From an uncultured Rhodoferax sp. (GTDB lineage: Bacteria > Pseudomonadota > Gammaproteobacteria > Burkholderiales > Burkholderiaceae_C): a DNA stretch of 64,000 nt. The notes below the pieces were generated by a model, which was not told the origin of the DNA, did not search any database, and saw nothing but the letters and a program-made list of their open reading frames with translations. Made by a program: the position numbers and the translations under genes. The stretch is taken from NCBI RefSeq assembly GCF_946221635.1, contig NZ_CAMIHB010000002.1, forward strand, positions 1 to 64,000, written 5' to 3'. Positions 17,049-25,477 of the stretch are shown one piece after another (within the stretch, counting starts at the first letter, position 1; the number at the start of each line of letters is the position of its first letter).

Positions 17049-19876
17049 TAGTGCGGGGGTGCCGCCGGGGCGACCCGCTGCGGGCCGTCCACCGGCAGGC
17101 GCAGCACGAAGCGGGTGCCTGCGCCTGCGGTGCTGTGTGGCACCACGCTGCCCCCCAGCACATTGCTCACCAGGTTGTAGACGATGTACAGCCCCAGGCC
17201 ACTGCCACCGCGGCCCAGCTTGGTGGTGTAGAAGGGTTCGAAGATGTGGGGCAGGCTGCTCTTGGGGATGCCGCAGCCGTTGTCGGCGTACTCCAGCACC
17301 AGGTGGCTGCCCTCCTGGCGCGCGCTGATGCGTATCTGGCCCTGCTCCATGCCCTCGAAGCCATGGTTCAGGCTGTTGGAGAGGAAGTTGGTCAGCACCT
17401 GTTCCAGCGGGCCGGGGTAGCTGTCCATGGCCAGTGTGTCGGGAATCTGCAGCTCCACCTGGTGCCGTGCATTCTTGAACAGGGGGTGGGTGGTGGTCAG
17501 CACGTCGTTGACGATGTCGAGCAGGAGGAAGTGCCGCCGGCGTGTGCTGCTCTGGTCCACGGCCACCTCCTTGAAGTCGTTGATCAGCTTGGCAGCCTTG
17601 GTGGCGTTGCGCTCGATCAGGCCGCTGGCCTCCTGCAGGCGCAGGGCGGACTTCTCCACGTCGGAACGCCGAGCGCTGCCCGCGAGCAGCTTCTGCGAGA
17701 AGTCGCTCACTTCGTCCTTGAGCGTGGAGGCCACGGCCATCACATTGCCGATAGGGGTGTTGAGCTCGTGGGCCACGCCTGCCACCAGACTGCCCAGCGC
17801 CGCCAGCTTTTCGGATTGCATCAGCTGCCCCATGGCCTGGTGCAGTTCTGCATTGCGGGCCTCGACCCGGGCTTCCAGCTCCCGGTTGAGCTCTTCCAGT
17901 GTGGTCTGCGTGCGTTTCAGGCGGGTCACGTCGATGAGCGTTTCGATGGCCCCGGTGATGCGCCCTTGCGCATCGCGCAGGGGCGCAGCGCAGTAGCGGA
18001 TCCACATGTCCTGACCATAGTCCAGGGCCGGAAAGTAATCTTCCCCCTCCATGGCGCCGGGAATGATGGGACTTTCGCGCAACTTGCCCGGATAGAAGTT
18101 CGCGAGGTCGGTCGCCTGGGCGCCGTCCACCAGTACGTCGACCAGGCAGGGGCGCGGCTCCGTGTATATGCCGCGCCAGGTATCTGTGGTGCCCACCACG
18201 GCTTCGGCAGGGACGCCGGTCAGGCGCGTCATGTGCGGGTTCCAGAAGGTGACCTGGTGCTGGGCATTGATGGCGAACACGGCCACGGGCAGGTTCTGGT
18301 AGACCTGCTGCAGGCTGTGTTCGAACTCTCTGGCCATGCTCTCGGCCTGCTTGCGGTCCGAGATGTCGCGCACGCTGAAGACCGTGCGCTGCCCCTGGCC
18401 CATCTCAAAGCGCGTCATGGAGATTTCGGACCAGAACACGCTGCCGTCCTTGCGGCGCGAGCGCCACTCGAAGAACTGCGCGCCCTCGCGCCGTGTCTTT
18501 TCGATCCAGGCCTGGGCCTCAGCCCCGCCGTAGCCGGGTTCACCGGAGCTCAGGTCTGCCGGCCGCAGCATGCCGACCTCGTGCGCCTGGTAGCCAAAGA
18601 GTTCTCGGAAACGGGCGTTGGTCTGCACGACGCGGCCGCTCTCCGCGTCGCGCACCATGATGGCGTCGGGGCTGTGTGCAAACAGCTCCTGGTAATTGCG
18701 GGCGCTCAGTTCCAGTGCCTTGGCCGCCATGTGCCGCACGCGGATGCCGTGGACCAGCAAGCCGATGATGACCAGCATGCTGCCAAAAAGCACGCTGAGC
18801 CAGGGCAGGTGGGGGCGCAGGGACTCCAGGGTGTTCCCGGGGCGGTTCAACACCGTCGCACCTGCCGGCAGGCGCGCGAGGTCCACATCCCAGCGCTGCA
18901 TTTGCGGGTAATCGAAGGTGGCGTGGCTTCCTCCCTCGATGAAGGGCAGAGGCGTGGGCGCCTGGCCTTGCAGCAGCTGGACCGCCAGACGCCCCACGGT
19001 GCTGCCCTGTTCAAAGCCGGAGACGAGAAAGCCGCCCAGCACTCCGGGGCGCATGGCGACATCGCGGGTGACCGCCACGGGCGCCTTGGCTGCCGCGACC
19101 CAGAGGTCACTCGCTGCTTCGTGGGTCAGTACGCGATCTTCAGAGTCCCGGTTGAAGGGCAGTGCAAACACAAGGTCACTGGGCCCCAGTTGCATCAGCT
19201 GCCGCTGGATGTCCGCTACGGGCAGCTTGCTGAGGTACTCGATGCGCACTCCAGTGCTGCCGGCCATGCGCTGGCGCAGGGTGTCTACCTGGGCCAGACT
19301 GGTGCGGCTCTGGTCGTGCAGCACCACCACGCGCTCGGTCTGGGGCCGCATGCGCAGCATCTGCTGCAGGCTGTCGCCGACGTCGAGATCGTCAAACACC
19401 CCACCCACCCGCGCAAGCTGCTGCAAGGCCGCACGCCGGCTGCTAGAAACGCCCGAGAAGAGAATGGGGGTGGACTTGAAATGCCGCTCACGCAGGCGCA
19501 GGACAAAGTCCAGCGCATCGTCGTCTGCCGCGATCCATACGGTGGGGGCGCGATCTCCGTACTTGGCGAGCAGCAGCGCCTCGGTCAACTGGTAGTAAAG
19601 CGCAGTGGGCTGCACATGCTTGGTATCCAGAAAGTCCAGTTGCAGCTCCACGGGAGGCTCCATGCGCCCCAATTGCTCACGGACCCCGGCAATCTGGGCA
19701 TCGCTCCACGCCATGCCGGCGTGGTAGGACGCAACCATGTGCACGCGGGGCGGGTCCGCCGCCTGCGCGGGAGGCAGGGCGAGGCACAGCAGGCAAGCCC
19801 AGCCCCGCCACAGCCAGCCCCAAGCAAAGCGACACGCTGCCCGGATGGGCGTGCGCGAGGGGGTCGCCGTGGGCAC
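17048..19876 (-). CDS. Membrane histidine kinase with periplasmic ABC-type binding domain and PAS domains
   Basis: 942 aa, GTG start at 19876. Order: signal/TM segment (about 15-40), a periplasmic domain resembling ABC_sub_bind proteins (about 45-330, HMVASYHAGMAWSDAQIAG), a TM helix (about 350-375, SVLFGSMLVIIGLLVHGI), two PAS domains (NYQELFAHSPDAIMVRDAES; VYQNLPVAVFAINAQHQ), a coiled coil, HisKA with the phosphoacceptor in GVAHELNTPIGN, and HATPase (YADNGCGIP, GGSGLGLYIVYNLV). It lies eight bases after a chemoreceptor gene and is probably co-transcribed. No response regulator gene is adjacent, so the partner is unknown. Confidence 0.92.
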   Translation of the reverse strand: MPTATPSRTPIRAACRFAWGWLWRGWACLLCLALPPAQAADPPRVHMVASYHAGMAWSDAQIAGVREQLGRMEPPVELQLDFLDTKHVQPTALYYQLTEALLLAKYGDRAPTVWIAADDDALDFVLRLRERHFKSTPILFSGVSSSRRAALQQLARVGGVFDDLDVGDSLQQMLRMRPQTERVVVLHDQSRTSLAQVDTLRQRMAGSTGVRIEYLSKLPVADIQRQLMQLGPSDLVFALPFNRDSEDRVLTHEAASDLWVAAAKAPVAVTRDVAMRPGVLGGFLVSGFEQGSTVGRLAVQLLQGQAPTPLPFIEGGSHATFDYPQMQRWDVDLARLPAGATVLNRPGNTLESLRPHLPWLSVLFGSMLVIIGLLVHGIRVRHMAAKALELSARNYQELFAHSPDAIMVRDAESGRVVQTNARFRELFGYQAHEVGMLRPADLSSGEPGYGGAEAQAWIEKTRREGAQFFEWRSRRKDGSVFWSEISMTRFEMGQGQRTVFSVRDISDRKQAESMAREFEHSLQQVYQNLPVAVFAINAQHQVTFWNPHMTRLTGVPAEAVVGTTDTWRGIYTEPRPCLVDVLVDGAQATDLANFYPGKLRESPIIPGAMEGEDYFPALDYGQDMWIRYCAAPLRDAQGRITGAIETLIDVTRLKRTQTTLEELNRELEARVEARNAELHQAMGQLMQSEKLAALGSLVAGVAHELNTPIGNVMAVASTLKDEVSDFSQKLLAGSARRSDVEKSALRLQEASGLIERNATKAAKLINDFKEVAVDQSSTRRRHFLLLDIVNDVLTTTHPLFKNARHQVELQIPDTLAMDSYPGPLEQVLTNFLSNSLNHGFEGMEQGQIRISARQEGSHLVLEYADNGCGIPKSSLPHIFEPFYTTKLGRGGSGLGLYIVYNLVSNVLGGSVVPHSTAGAGTRFVLRLPVDGPQRVAPAAPPH

Positions 19877-19884
19877 GGTGGCCC

Positions 19885-21465
19885 TCAGGCAGACAGGCTC
19901 AGGGAGCTTTGGTTGGCGGCGGATTTCGGGGCGAGTTTGAACACCGCCATCACCTCCACCAGCGCGCTGGCCTGCGATCGCAGGCTGCTGGCGGCAGCGG
20001 CCATTTCCTCCACCAGCGCGGCATTTTGCTGCGTGGTCTGGTCCATCTGGGTCACGGCATGGCCCACCTGGTTCACGCCCGACGCCTGTTCGCTGCTGGC
20101 CGCGCTGATCTCGCCCACCACGTCGCTTACGCGGCGTATGGATTCCACCACCTCGCGCATGGTGCTGCCGGCCTGGTCTACCAGGGTGGTACCTTGTTCG
20201 ACGCGCTCCACGCTGGTGCCGATGAGGGCCTTGATTTCCCTGGCCGCATCGGCACTGCGACCCGCCAGGGCGCGGACCTCACTGGCCACCACGGCAAAGC
20301 CGCGGCCTTGCTCGCCGGCGCGTGCGGCCTCCACGGCCGCGTTGAGCGCCAGGATATTGGTCTGGAAGGCGATGCCATCGATGACGCTGATGATGTCGGC
20401 GATCTTGCGTGAGGCCTCGTTGATGCCCTTCATCGTTTCCACCACCTGGTTGACCACTTCGCCGCCCCGCATGGCCACGGTGGAGGCATTCATGGCGAGC
20501 TGGTTGGCCTGGGCGGCACTGTCGGCGTTCTGCCGCACGGTAGCGCTGAGCTGTTCCATGGATGCTGCGGTCTGTTGCAGGGCGCTGGCCTGCTGCTCGG
20601 TGCGGGCCGACAAGTCGTTGTTGCCGTGCGCGATTTCGGAACTGGCGCTGGACACGCCTTCGGCGCTGACGCGTACCCCGCCGACCATGCGGGCCAGGTT
20701 GTCACGCATTTCGAGCAGGGCCAGCATCATGTCGGCGGCTTCATCCTTCCCTTCGGGTTGGATGTGGATGCTGAGGTCTCCATGGCTGATGGCTTGGGCG
20801 GAATCCACGGCGTGCTGGATGGGGCGGGTGATGGAGCGTGTGGACAGCACCGCGAAGACCAGCCCGATACTGGCCGACAGCGCCGCACCGACGCCCAGAA
20901 TCCACTGCCCGCTCACTGCCACCTGTTCCGTCTGGGCCACGCCGGCCTTGAGCTGGTCTTCCATGTGGTCCATGAGTACATCCAGCGACGTCAGGTAGGC
21001 ATTGGCGAGTGGCAAGAGCGTGCTGTCCACCGCTGCGGCAACATCCTCGCCGGCCAGCTTCTTTTTCAACAGGTCGGCGCGCGGACCGCGGTAGGCCTCG
21101 CGCGTCTTGCCGATGTCCGCAAACAGCTCCTTGCCCTTGGTGTCCGTGATCATGGGTTCCAGCTGCTTTTGCAGCTCGTTGATGCGCTTGGAGGTCTCGT
21201 CCATTTCCTTTTGCAGGGCGGTGACCCGGTCCGGACTGGCCGCTTGCAGAGCGGCCGAGGTGCGCACCCAATTGATACGGATGTTTTCCACCCACTTCTG
21301 CGTGACGGACGCACGTTCCACTTCCACGAAGGCCAGTTTGTGGGCCTCGTCTTTCAGGGAGCCCAGCCGCCACATGCCGGTCAGCGCCATCAGCGCGGTG
21401 ATGAGCAAGACGACTCCAAAAGCCAGGCCCAGTCGGGCCCCAATGCGCAAGTTCGTTCCTAACAC
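19885..21465 (-). CDS. Methyl-accepting chemotaxis protein
   Basis: 526 aa, GTG start at 21465 with a strong gaggagggg ribosome-binding site. TM1 is at residues about 11-31 (LGLAFGVVLLITALMALTG), a four-helix-bundle periplasmic domain spans about 32-190, TM2 about 191-212, then HAMP (RSITRPIQHAVDSAQAISHG) and the signalling domain with hairpin tip IDGIAFQTNILALNAAVEAA. No C-terminal CheR-binding pentapeptide is present (end SAANQSSLSLSA). First gene of a two-gene unit with the histidine kinase. Confidence 0.94.
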   Translation of the reverse strand: MLGTNLRIGARLGLAFGVVLLITALMALTGMWRLGSLKDEAHKLAFVEVERASVTQKWVENIRINWVRTSAALQAASPDRVTALQKEMDETSKRINELQKQLEPMITDTKGKELFADIGKTREAYRGPRADLLKKKLAGEDVAAAVDSTLLPLANAYLTSLDVLMDHMEDQLKAGVAQTEQVAVSGQWILGVGAALSASIGLVFAVLSTRSITRPIQHAVDSAQAISHGDLSIHIQPEGKDEAADMMLALLEMRDNLARMVGGVRVSAEGVSSASSEIAHGNNDLSARTEQQASALQQTAASMEQLSATVRQNADSAAQANQLAMNASTVAMRGGEVVNQVVETMKGINEASRKIADIISVIDGIAFQTNILALNAAVEAARAGEQGRGFAVVASEVRALAGRSADAAREIKALIGTSVERVEQGTTLVDQAGSTMREVVESIRRVSDVVGEISAASSEQASGVNQVGHAVTQMDQTTQQNAALVEEMAAAASSLRSQASALVEVMAVFKLAPKSAANQSSLSLSA

Positions 21466-21533
21466 GGTACCCCTCCTCGCCTTTGTATACAGGCCACTGT
21501 ACTCCCAAGTACTTCAAACGCCAAAACCCGGAT

Positions 21534-23162
21534 TCAGGAGGCCACCGGGGCAAACGAGGTGGCGCTGGCGCGCGGCCAGTTGTGGCGGTAGATCAGCGGC
21601 AGGGTGTTGATATCGGCGTCCAGCAGGGCGCGGTTGGGCAGCTGTGTCAGGATCAGTTGGGCCAGGGATTTGACCTTGTGGTCGGTGGAGCGCCGCACGA
21701 TGTGGTGTGCCGTGATTTCACTGGGATGCTTCAGGCCAGCGGCCTGCACCAGTTCCTGCAGGGCATGCAGTGTCTGGCGGTGGAAGTTGTAGACGCGCTC
21801 CGCCTTGTCCGGCACCACCAGCGATTGCTGGCGCAGCGGGTCCTGGGTGGTGACCCCGGTGGGGCAGTGGCCGGTATGGCAGTGCTGGGCCTGGATGCAG
21901 CCCAGGGCGAACATGAAGCCGCGTGCGCTGTTGCACCAGTCTGCCCCCAGCGCCATGAGGCGCGCAATGTCGAAGGCGCTGACCACCTTGCCCGCGCAGC
22001 CCACTTTGATGCGCTGGCGCAGACCGGCGCCGCGCAGGCTGTTGTGCACCAGCAGCAGTCCCTCCTGCAGGGGCGCGCCCACATGGTCGGTGAATTCCAG
22101 CGGCGCAGCACCGGTACCGCCCTCTGCACCATCCACCACGATGAAGTCGGGGGTGATGCCGGTCTCCAGCATGGCCTTCACCATGGCAAACCATTCCCAG
22201 GGGTGGCCGATGCAGAGCTTGAAGCCGGTCGGCTTGCCACCGGACAGATTCCGCAGCCGGTCAATGAAATGCATCATCTCCGTGGGTGTGGAGAAGGCGC
22301 TGTGGGCCGCCGGTGAGATGCAGTCCACGCCGACGGGAATGCCACGCGCTTCGGCAATCTCCTGCGTGACCTTGGGGCCGGGCAGCATGCCGCCGTGGCC
22401 GGGCTTGGCGCCCTGGCTGAGCTTGAGCTCGATCAACTTGACTTGCGGGTCGCGTGCGTTGGCGGCAAATTTATCGGCATTGAAGCTGCCATCCACATTG
22501 CGGCAGCCAAAGTAGCCCGAGGCCACTTCCCAGATCAGGTCACCCCCGTGGACACGGTGGTGGGTGGAGATGGAGCCCTCGCCCGTGTCGTGCGCAAACC
22601 CGCCGCGCTTGGCGCCGGCGTTGAGCGCCAGGATGGCGTTGGCACTGAGCGCGCCAAAGCTCATGGCCGAGATATTGAAGACGCTGGCGCTGTAGGGCTG
22701 GGCCGTGTCCGGGCCAATGGTGATGCGGAAGTCGTGCGAGGCCAGCCGGGTCGGCGCCACCGAATGGTTCATCCATTCATACCCTTCGGCATGCACATCG
22801 AGCTGGGTGCCGAAGGGGCGTTTGTCGGGCTCGCCCTTGGCGCGCTGGTAGACCAGGGAACGCTGGGCACGCGAGAAGGGCGTGGCCTCGTTGTCACTCT
22901 CGATGAAGTACTGCCGGATCTCCGGGCGCACAAATTCCAGCATGAAGCGCAGATGGCCGATGATGGGGTAGTTCCGCAGAATGGAGCGCTTGCTTTGGCG
23001 CAGGTCGTAGACGCCAACCCCTACCAGCAGGGTACACAGCAAAAAGGCGCCCATGCCCACCCCCAGCGCCGCCAGACTGAATAGACTGAGCAACAGGCCG
23101 AATACGCACAGCCCCATCACGGTGTAGCGCACGGGAAAGAGGGTGTTGAGCATATGGAGCAT
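21534..23162 (-). CDS. FMN-binding glutamate synthase family protein, membrane-associated
   Basis: 542 aa from ATG 23162 (MLHMLNTLFPVRY), with aaagga upstream; an in-frame start at 23213 is less likely. Two hydrophobic helices (about 12-55) precede a domain like the synthase half of GltB: SAMSFGALSANAILALN, GAKPGHGGMLPG, DGAEGGTGAAP and a cysteine cluster GCIQAQHCHTGHCPTGV that could hold a 3Fe-4S cluster. The glutamine amidotransferase half is absent, so ammonia-dependent or other FMN chemistry is expected. Physiological role uncertain. Confidence 0.88.
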   Translation of the reverse strand: MLHMLNTLFPVRYTVMGLCVFGLLLSLFSLAALGVGMGAFLLCTLLVGVGVYDLRQSKRSILRNYPIIGHLRFMLEFVRPEIRQYFIESDNEATPFSRAQRSLVYQRAKGEPDKRPFGTQLDVHAEGYEWMNHSVAPTRLASHDFRITIGPDTAQPYSASVFNISAMSFGALSANAILALNAGAKRGGFAHDTGEGSISTHHRVHGGDLIWEVASGYFGCRNVDGSFNADKFAANARDPQVKLIELKLSQGAKPGHGGMLPGPKVTQEIAEARGIPVGVDCISPAAHSAFSTPTEMMHFIDRLRNLSGGKPTGFKLCIGHPWEWFAMVKAMLETGITPDFIVVDGAEGGTGAAPLEFTDHVGAPLQEGLLLVHNSLRGAGLRQRIKVGCAGKVVSAFDIARLMALGADWCNSARGFMFALGCIQAQHCHTGHCPTGVTTQDPLRQQSLVVPDKAERVYNFHRQTLHALQELVQAAGLKHPSEITAHHIVRRSTDHKVKSLAQLILTQLPNRALLDADINTLPLIYRHNWPRASATSFAPVAS

Positions 23163-23218
23163 GAAAGTCCTTTCCGGGCAGGAGACAATAGTGCCCTGCC
23201 TTCTTCCTCTCACAGCTT

Positions 23219-24028
23219 ATGCGAAACGCCACATCCCCTGCCACCGCTGCTGCCCCGGTAGATACCCTGAGCCCGGATGACTTTGACGCCCTGGACGCGA
23301 TTCTGGACGCGCTGCGGGCCCGGCATGATGAAGTCCCGCAGTGGGAATTCTGCGAAGGGTTCATGGCCGCGCTGGCCGTCTGCCGTCGTCCGATCCCGCC
23401 TGCGGAGTACTTTCCGGCCCTGCTGGACCTGGAGGTGCCGGCTCCGGGCGAGGTCGGCGGTTTTGACAGCGCCGAGCAGGCGCAGCAGTTCCTCGATTTG
23501 TGGACGCGCCGCTGGAATGACGTGGTACGCAGCCTTCAGGTAGAGGTAAAAAGCCTGGACGACGAAAACGCCTACCACCCCGAAGTGATGGACGTGCGTG
23601 GTGCCGTGGCAGCCCTGTCTGAAGAAGACCGGGCCGCCATGGACGGCGAGGATCTGCCCTCGTTTGCACAGGTCTGGGCCTTGGGTTTCATGTTTGCTGT
23701 GGAAACCTGGCCCGAAGAGTGGGCCGCGCCGCGTGACCGCGACGCAGAAAAGTGGCTGGACGCCGCCCTGCAGTCCATCGTGGCGTTGACCGAAGACGAT
23801 ACCGGAGAGCCCACGGTTTCCGTGTTCAACGACGACGGTCCGCCCAGTGTGAGTGAGCAACGCATCAACGACTTTGCCGACGCCGTCTGGGCCGTCTACG
23901 ACCTGCGCGAACTATGGGCCAACTTCGGCCCCCGCGTGGAAACCGTGCGCAAGGAGGCCGAACCAGGGCGCAACGACCCTTGCCCTTGCGGCAGCGGCAA
24001 AAAATACAAAAAGTGCCACGGGGCTTGA
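23219..24028 (+). CDS. UPF0149/YecA-type protein with SEC-C metal-binding motif
   Basis: 269 aa. The N-terminal two thirds look like the YecA/UPF0149 helical fold (DDFDALDAILDALRARHDEV, WEFCEGFMAALAVC). The C-terminus GRNDPCPCGSGKKYKKCHG is the zinc-binding SEC-C motif also found at the tail of SecA. Such proteins may contact SecA, SecB or ribosomes; the precise role is unknown. It is divergent from the glutamate synthase-like gene with only 56 bases between starts and is followed by a strong terminator. Confidence 0.88.
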   Translation: MRNATSPATAAAPVDTLSPDDFDALDAILDALRARHDEVPQWEFCEGFMAALAVCRRPIPPAEYFPALLDLEVPAPGEVGGFDSAEQAQQFLDLWTRRWNDVVRSLQVEVKSLDDENAYHPEVMDVRGAVAALSEEDRAAMDGEDLPSFAQVWALGFMFAVETWPEEWAAPRDRDAEKWLDAALQSIVALTEDDTGEPTVSVFNDDGPPSVSEQRINDFADAVWAVYDLRELWANFGPRVETVRKEAEPGRNDPCPCGSGKKYKKCHGA

Positions 24029-24046
24029 GCGGCTGTGCAGGGACGT

Positions 24047-24074
24047 AAAAAAGGCCTCAGTTGAGGCCTTTTTA
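24047..24074 (+). terminator. Intrinsic terminator after the SEC-C gene
   Basis: aaaaaaggcctca and tgaggccttttt form a symmetrical hairpin with A-run and T-run on opposite sides, so it can work in both directions. It lies 19 bases after the stop codon. Confidence 0.9.
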
Positions 24075-24116
24075 TTGCCGTCGATGCGGTGGCCGCTGTG
24101 TTCCACACGATGTCAA

Positions 24117-24195
24117 AATACCCAGCTCCTCCCCGGGAAAGGGGCCATAAAAGGGGCCATTCCATTCATGAGGTGCCCTGGGAGATATGGGTATT
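24117..24195. other. Long-range inverted repeat enclosing a direct repeat
   Basis: aatacccagctcctcccc at 24117 pairs imperfectly with ctgggagatatgggtatt ending at 24195. Between the arms ggggccat occurs twice, 24141 and 24153, separated by aaaa. It lies in the 238-base gap ahead of the small secreted protein gene. It could be an mRNA leader structure or operator; I match it to no known family. The rest of the gap shows nothing else. Confidence 0.35.
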
Positions 24196-24266
24196 TCCAT
24201 GTGTGCATTTCTGCTCGGTACACGAGGCGGGGTGTTGGTGAAAACAGGTGTCTGGTTTTGTCTAGA

Positions 24267-24623
24267 ATGACAAACGTGACCAGAAGTCTTCACGCACTCA
24301 TTCTCTTGACCGTCCTGCTGTGGCAGTCTTGGGCGGCAGTGGGAGCGACTGGCGTTGCTGTGCGTGTCGACGAGCCCTTGCATGTAGACATCCTGTTGAG
24401 CGACGCGAGCCATGCGGTGGATCTGGTCGCGCATTTGGATGCGGATGAGGCACCGGTGCAGCATGTGCACCTGGACGGTGGTGCCGGCGGCAACGAACTG
24501 CTGTCGTCGTCCTGGCCCTGTTTCTTCCTGCCCCGTTCCGTGGGCTTCCCCGAATTTGTTGCCAGGCACTGGCAATCGGCTCCTGCGGACGGGTTTTTGC
24601 GCCCACCCCGCCTGACTGCCTGA
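24267..24623 (+). CDS. Small secreted protein, possibly related to cation-efflux accessory (CzcI-like) proteins
   Basis: 118 aa from ATG 24267 (MTNVTRSLHALILLTVLLWQ). A clear signal peptide ends near WAAVGA. The mature part is acidic and His-containing (HVDILLSDASHAVDLVAHLD; VQHVHLDGG) and the end has the PAD-GFLRPPR pattern I associate with short periplasmic proteins next to metal-efflux genes. No efflux genes are nearby. Codon use and GC3 look coding. I cannot assign a function; the CzcI resemblance is by general layout only. Confidence 0.6.
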   Translation: MTNVTRSLHALILLTVLLWQSWAAVGATGVAVRVDEPLHVDILLSDASHAVDLVAHLDADEAPVQHVHLDGGAGGNELLSSSWPCFFLPRSVGFPEFVARHWQSAPADGFLRPPRLTA

Positions 24624-24849
24624 CACCGGGCCTACGGTGTTCTGGCACGTTGACGCGATGCTGGACTGTCCTCCTCCTTGGCGGAGCCTTGTCCTGACCG
24701 TGCCGCGAAGCGGCTGACGATGCCAGCCCCCCTGGGCCCGCATGCACCCCGGCCTGGGCATCGCTTTGCGATGGAATAACGCCAAACTGTCCCAGCGCCC
24801 ACATCGCACGCGATTGCAGTCCCCTGCAGTCCTATTTCGAGGAGTCACC

Positions 24850-25380
24850 ATGCGTTTGAGCACCCGCGGCAGATTTGCCATCACAGCATTGATTGATTTG
24901 GCCCTGCGCGAGAACAATGTTCCCGTGCCGCTCGCCGATCTGGCATTGCGACACAGTATTTCGCTGTCTTACCTGGAGCAGGTGTTCGCCAAGCTGCGGC
25001 GCAGCGGTCTGGTGGAGAGCACCAGAGGCCCCGGTGGCGGCTATACCCTGGGTTTCCGTGGCGACCAGATTTCCGTCGCGGACATCTTTACGGCCATTGA
25101 GGAAAACGCCCCGGAGGAACTGGAGGCGGAAGACCAGGGCAGTGCGTATGTACTGACCCAGGATCTGTGGCGCAGCCTGCATTCAGCCTTGCTGGTGCAC
25201 ATGAAGACGATCACCCTGCACAGCCTGGCACAGGCCCAGAAAGCCAAAGGTTTCACGGCCGTGGAAAAAAGAGTAATTAAAAAGAAAGGTGTGGCTGCGC
25301 AACCCCTGTTCCGTCCGGTGGAAACCAACGCCCCCAACTCGGTATTCGCCTGGAATGGGGTGCTTCCGGTCAGCCACTGA
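24850..25380 (+). CDS. Rrf2-family regulator, IscR-like without the Fe-S cysteines
   Basis: 176 aa from ATG 24850, with gaggag upstream. Residues 1-85 closely follow E. coli IscR (MRLSTRGRFAITALIDLALR, SISLSYLEQVFAKLRR, GPGGGYTLG). IscR binds a 2Fe-2S cluster through three cysteines near positions 92-104; here that stretch reads APEELEAEDQGSAYVLTQDL with no cysteine, and the entire protein has none. It therefore cannot bind a cluster in the IscR manner. No isc genes follow. The 226-base gap upstream (24624-24849) holds no gene that I can see, only a short hairpin near 24758. Confidence 0.9.
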   Translation: MRLSTRGRFAITALIDLALRENNVPVPLADLALRHSISLSYLEQVFAKLRRSGLVESTRGPGGGYTLGFRGDQISVADIFTAIEENAPEELEAEDQGSAYVLTQDLWRSLHSALLVHMKTITLHSLAQAQKAKGFTAVEKRVIKKKGVAAQPLFRPVETNAPNSVFAWNGVLPVSH

Positions 25381-25477
25381 CGCGGAGTTTGTGACGGAAG
25401 TGGGGCGCGGGAGTTTGCTTGGGCAATTTCAGGCGCAATAATGGCTCACTCTTCTAACGCCTTACGCAGGAGTTGCC

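Noticed and set aside
17051..20998. 1315-codon open frame on the plus strand
   Set aside because: It is antisense to the histidine kinase and chemoreceptor, whose domains are unmistakable. Long antisense frames are expected at this GC content.
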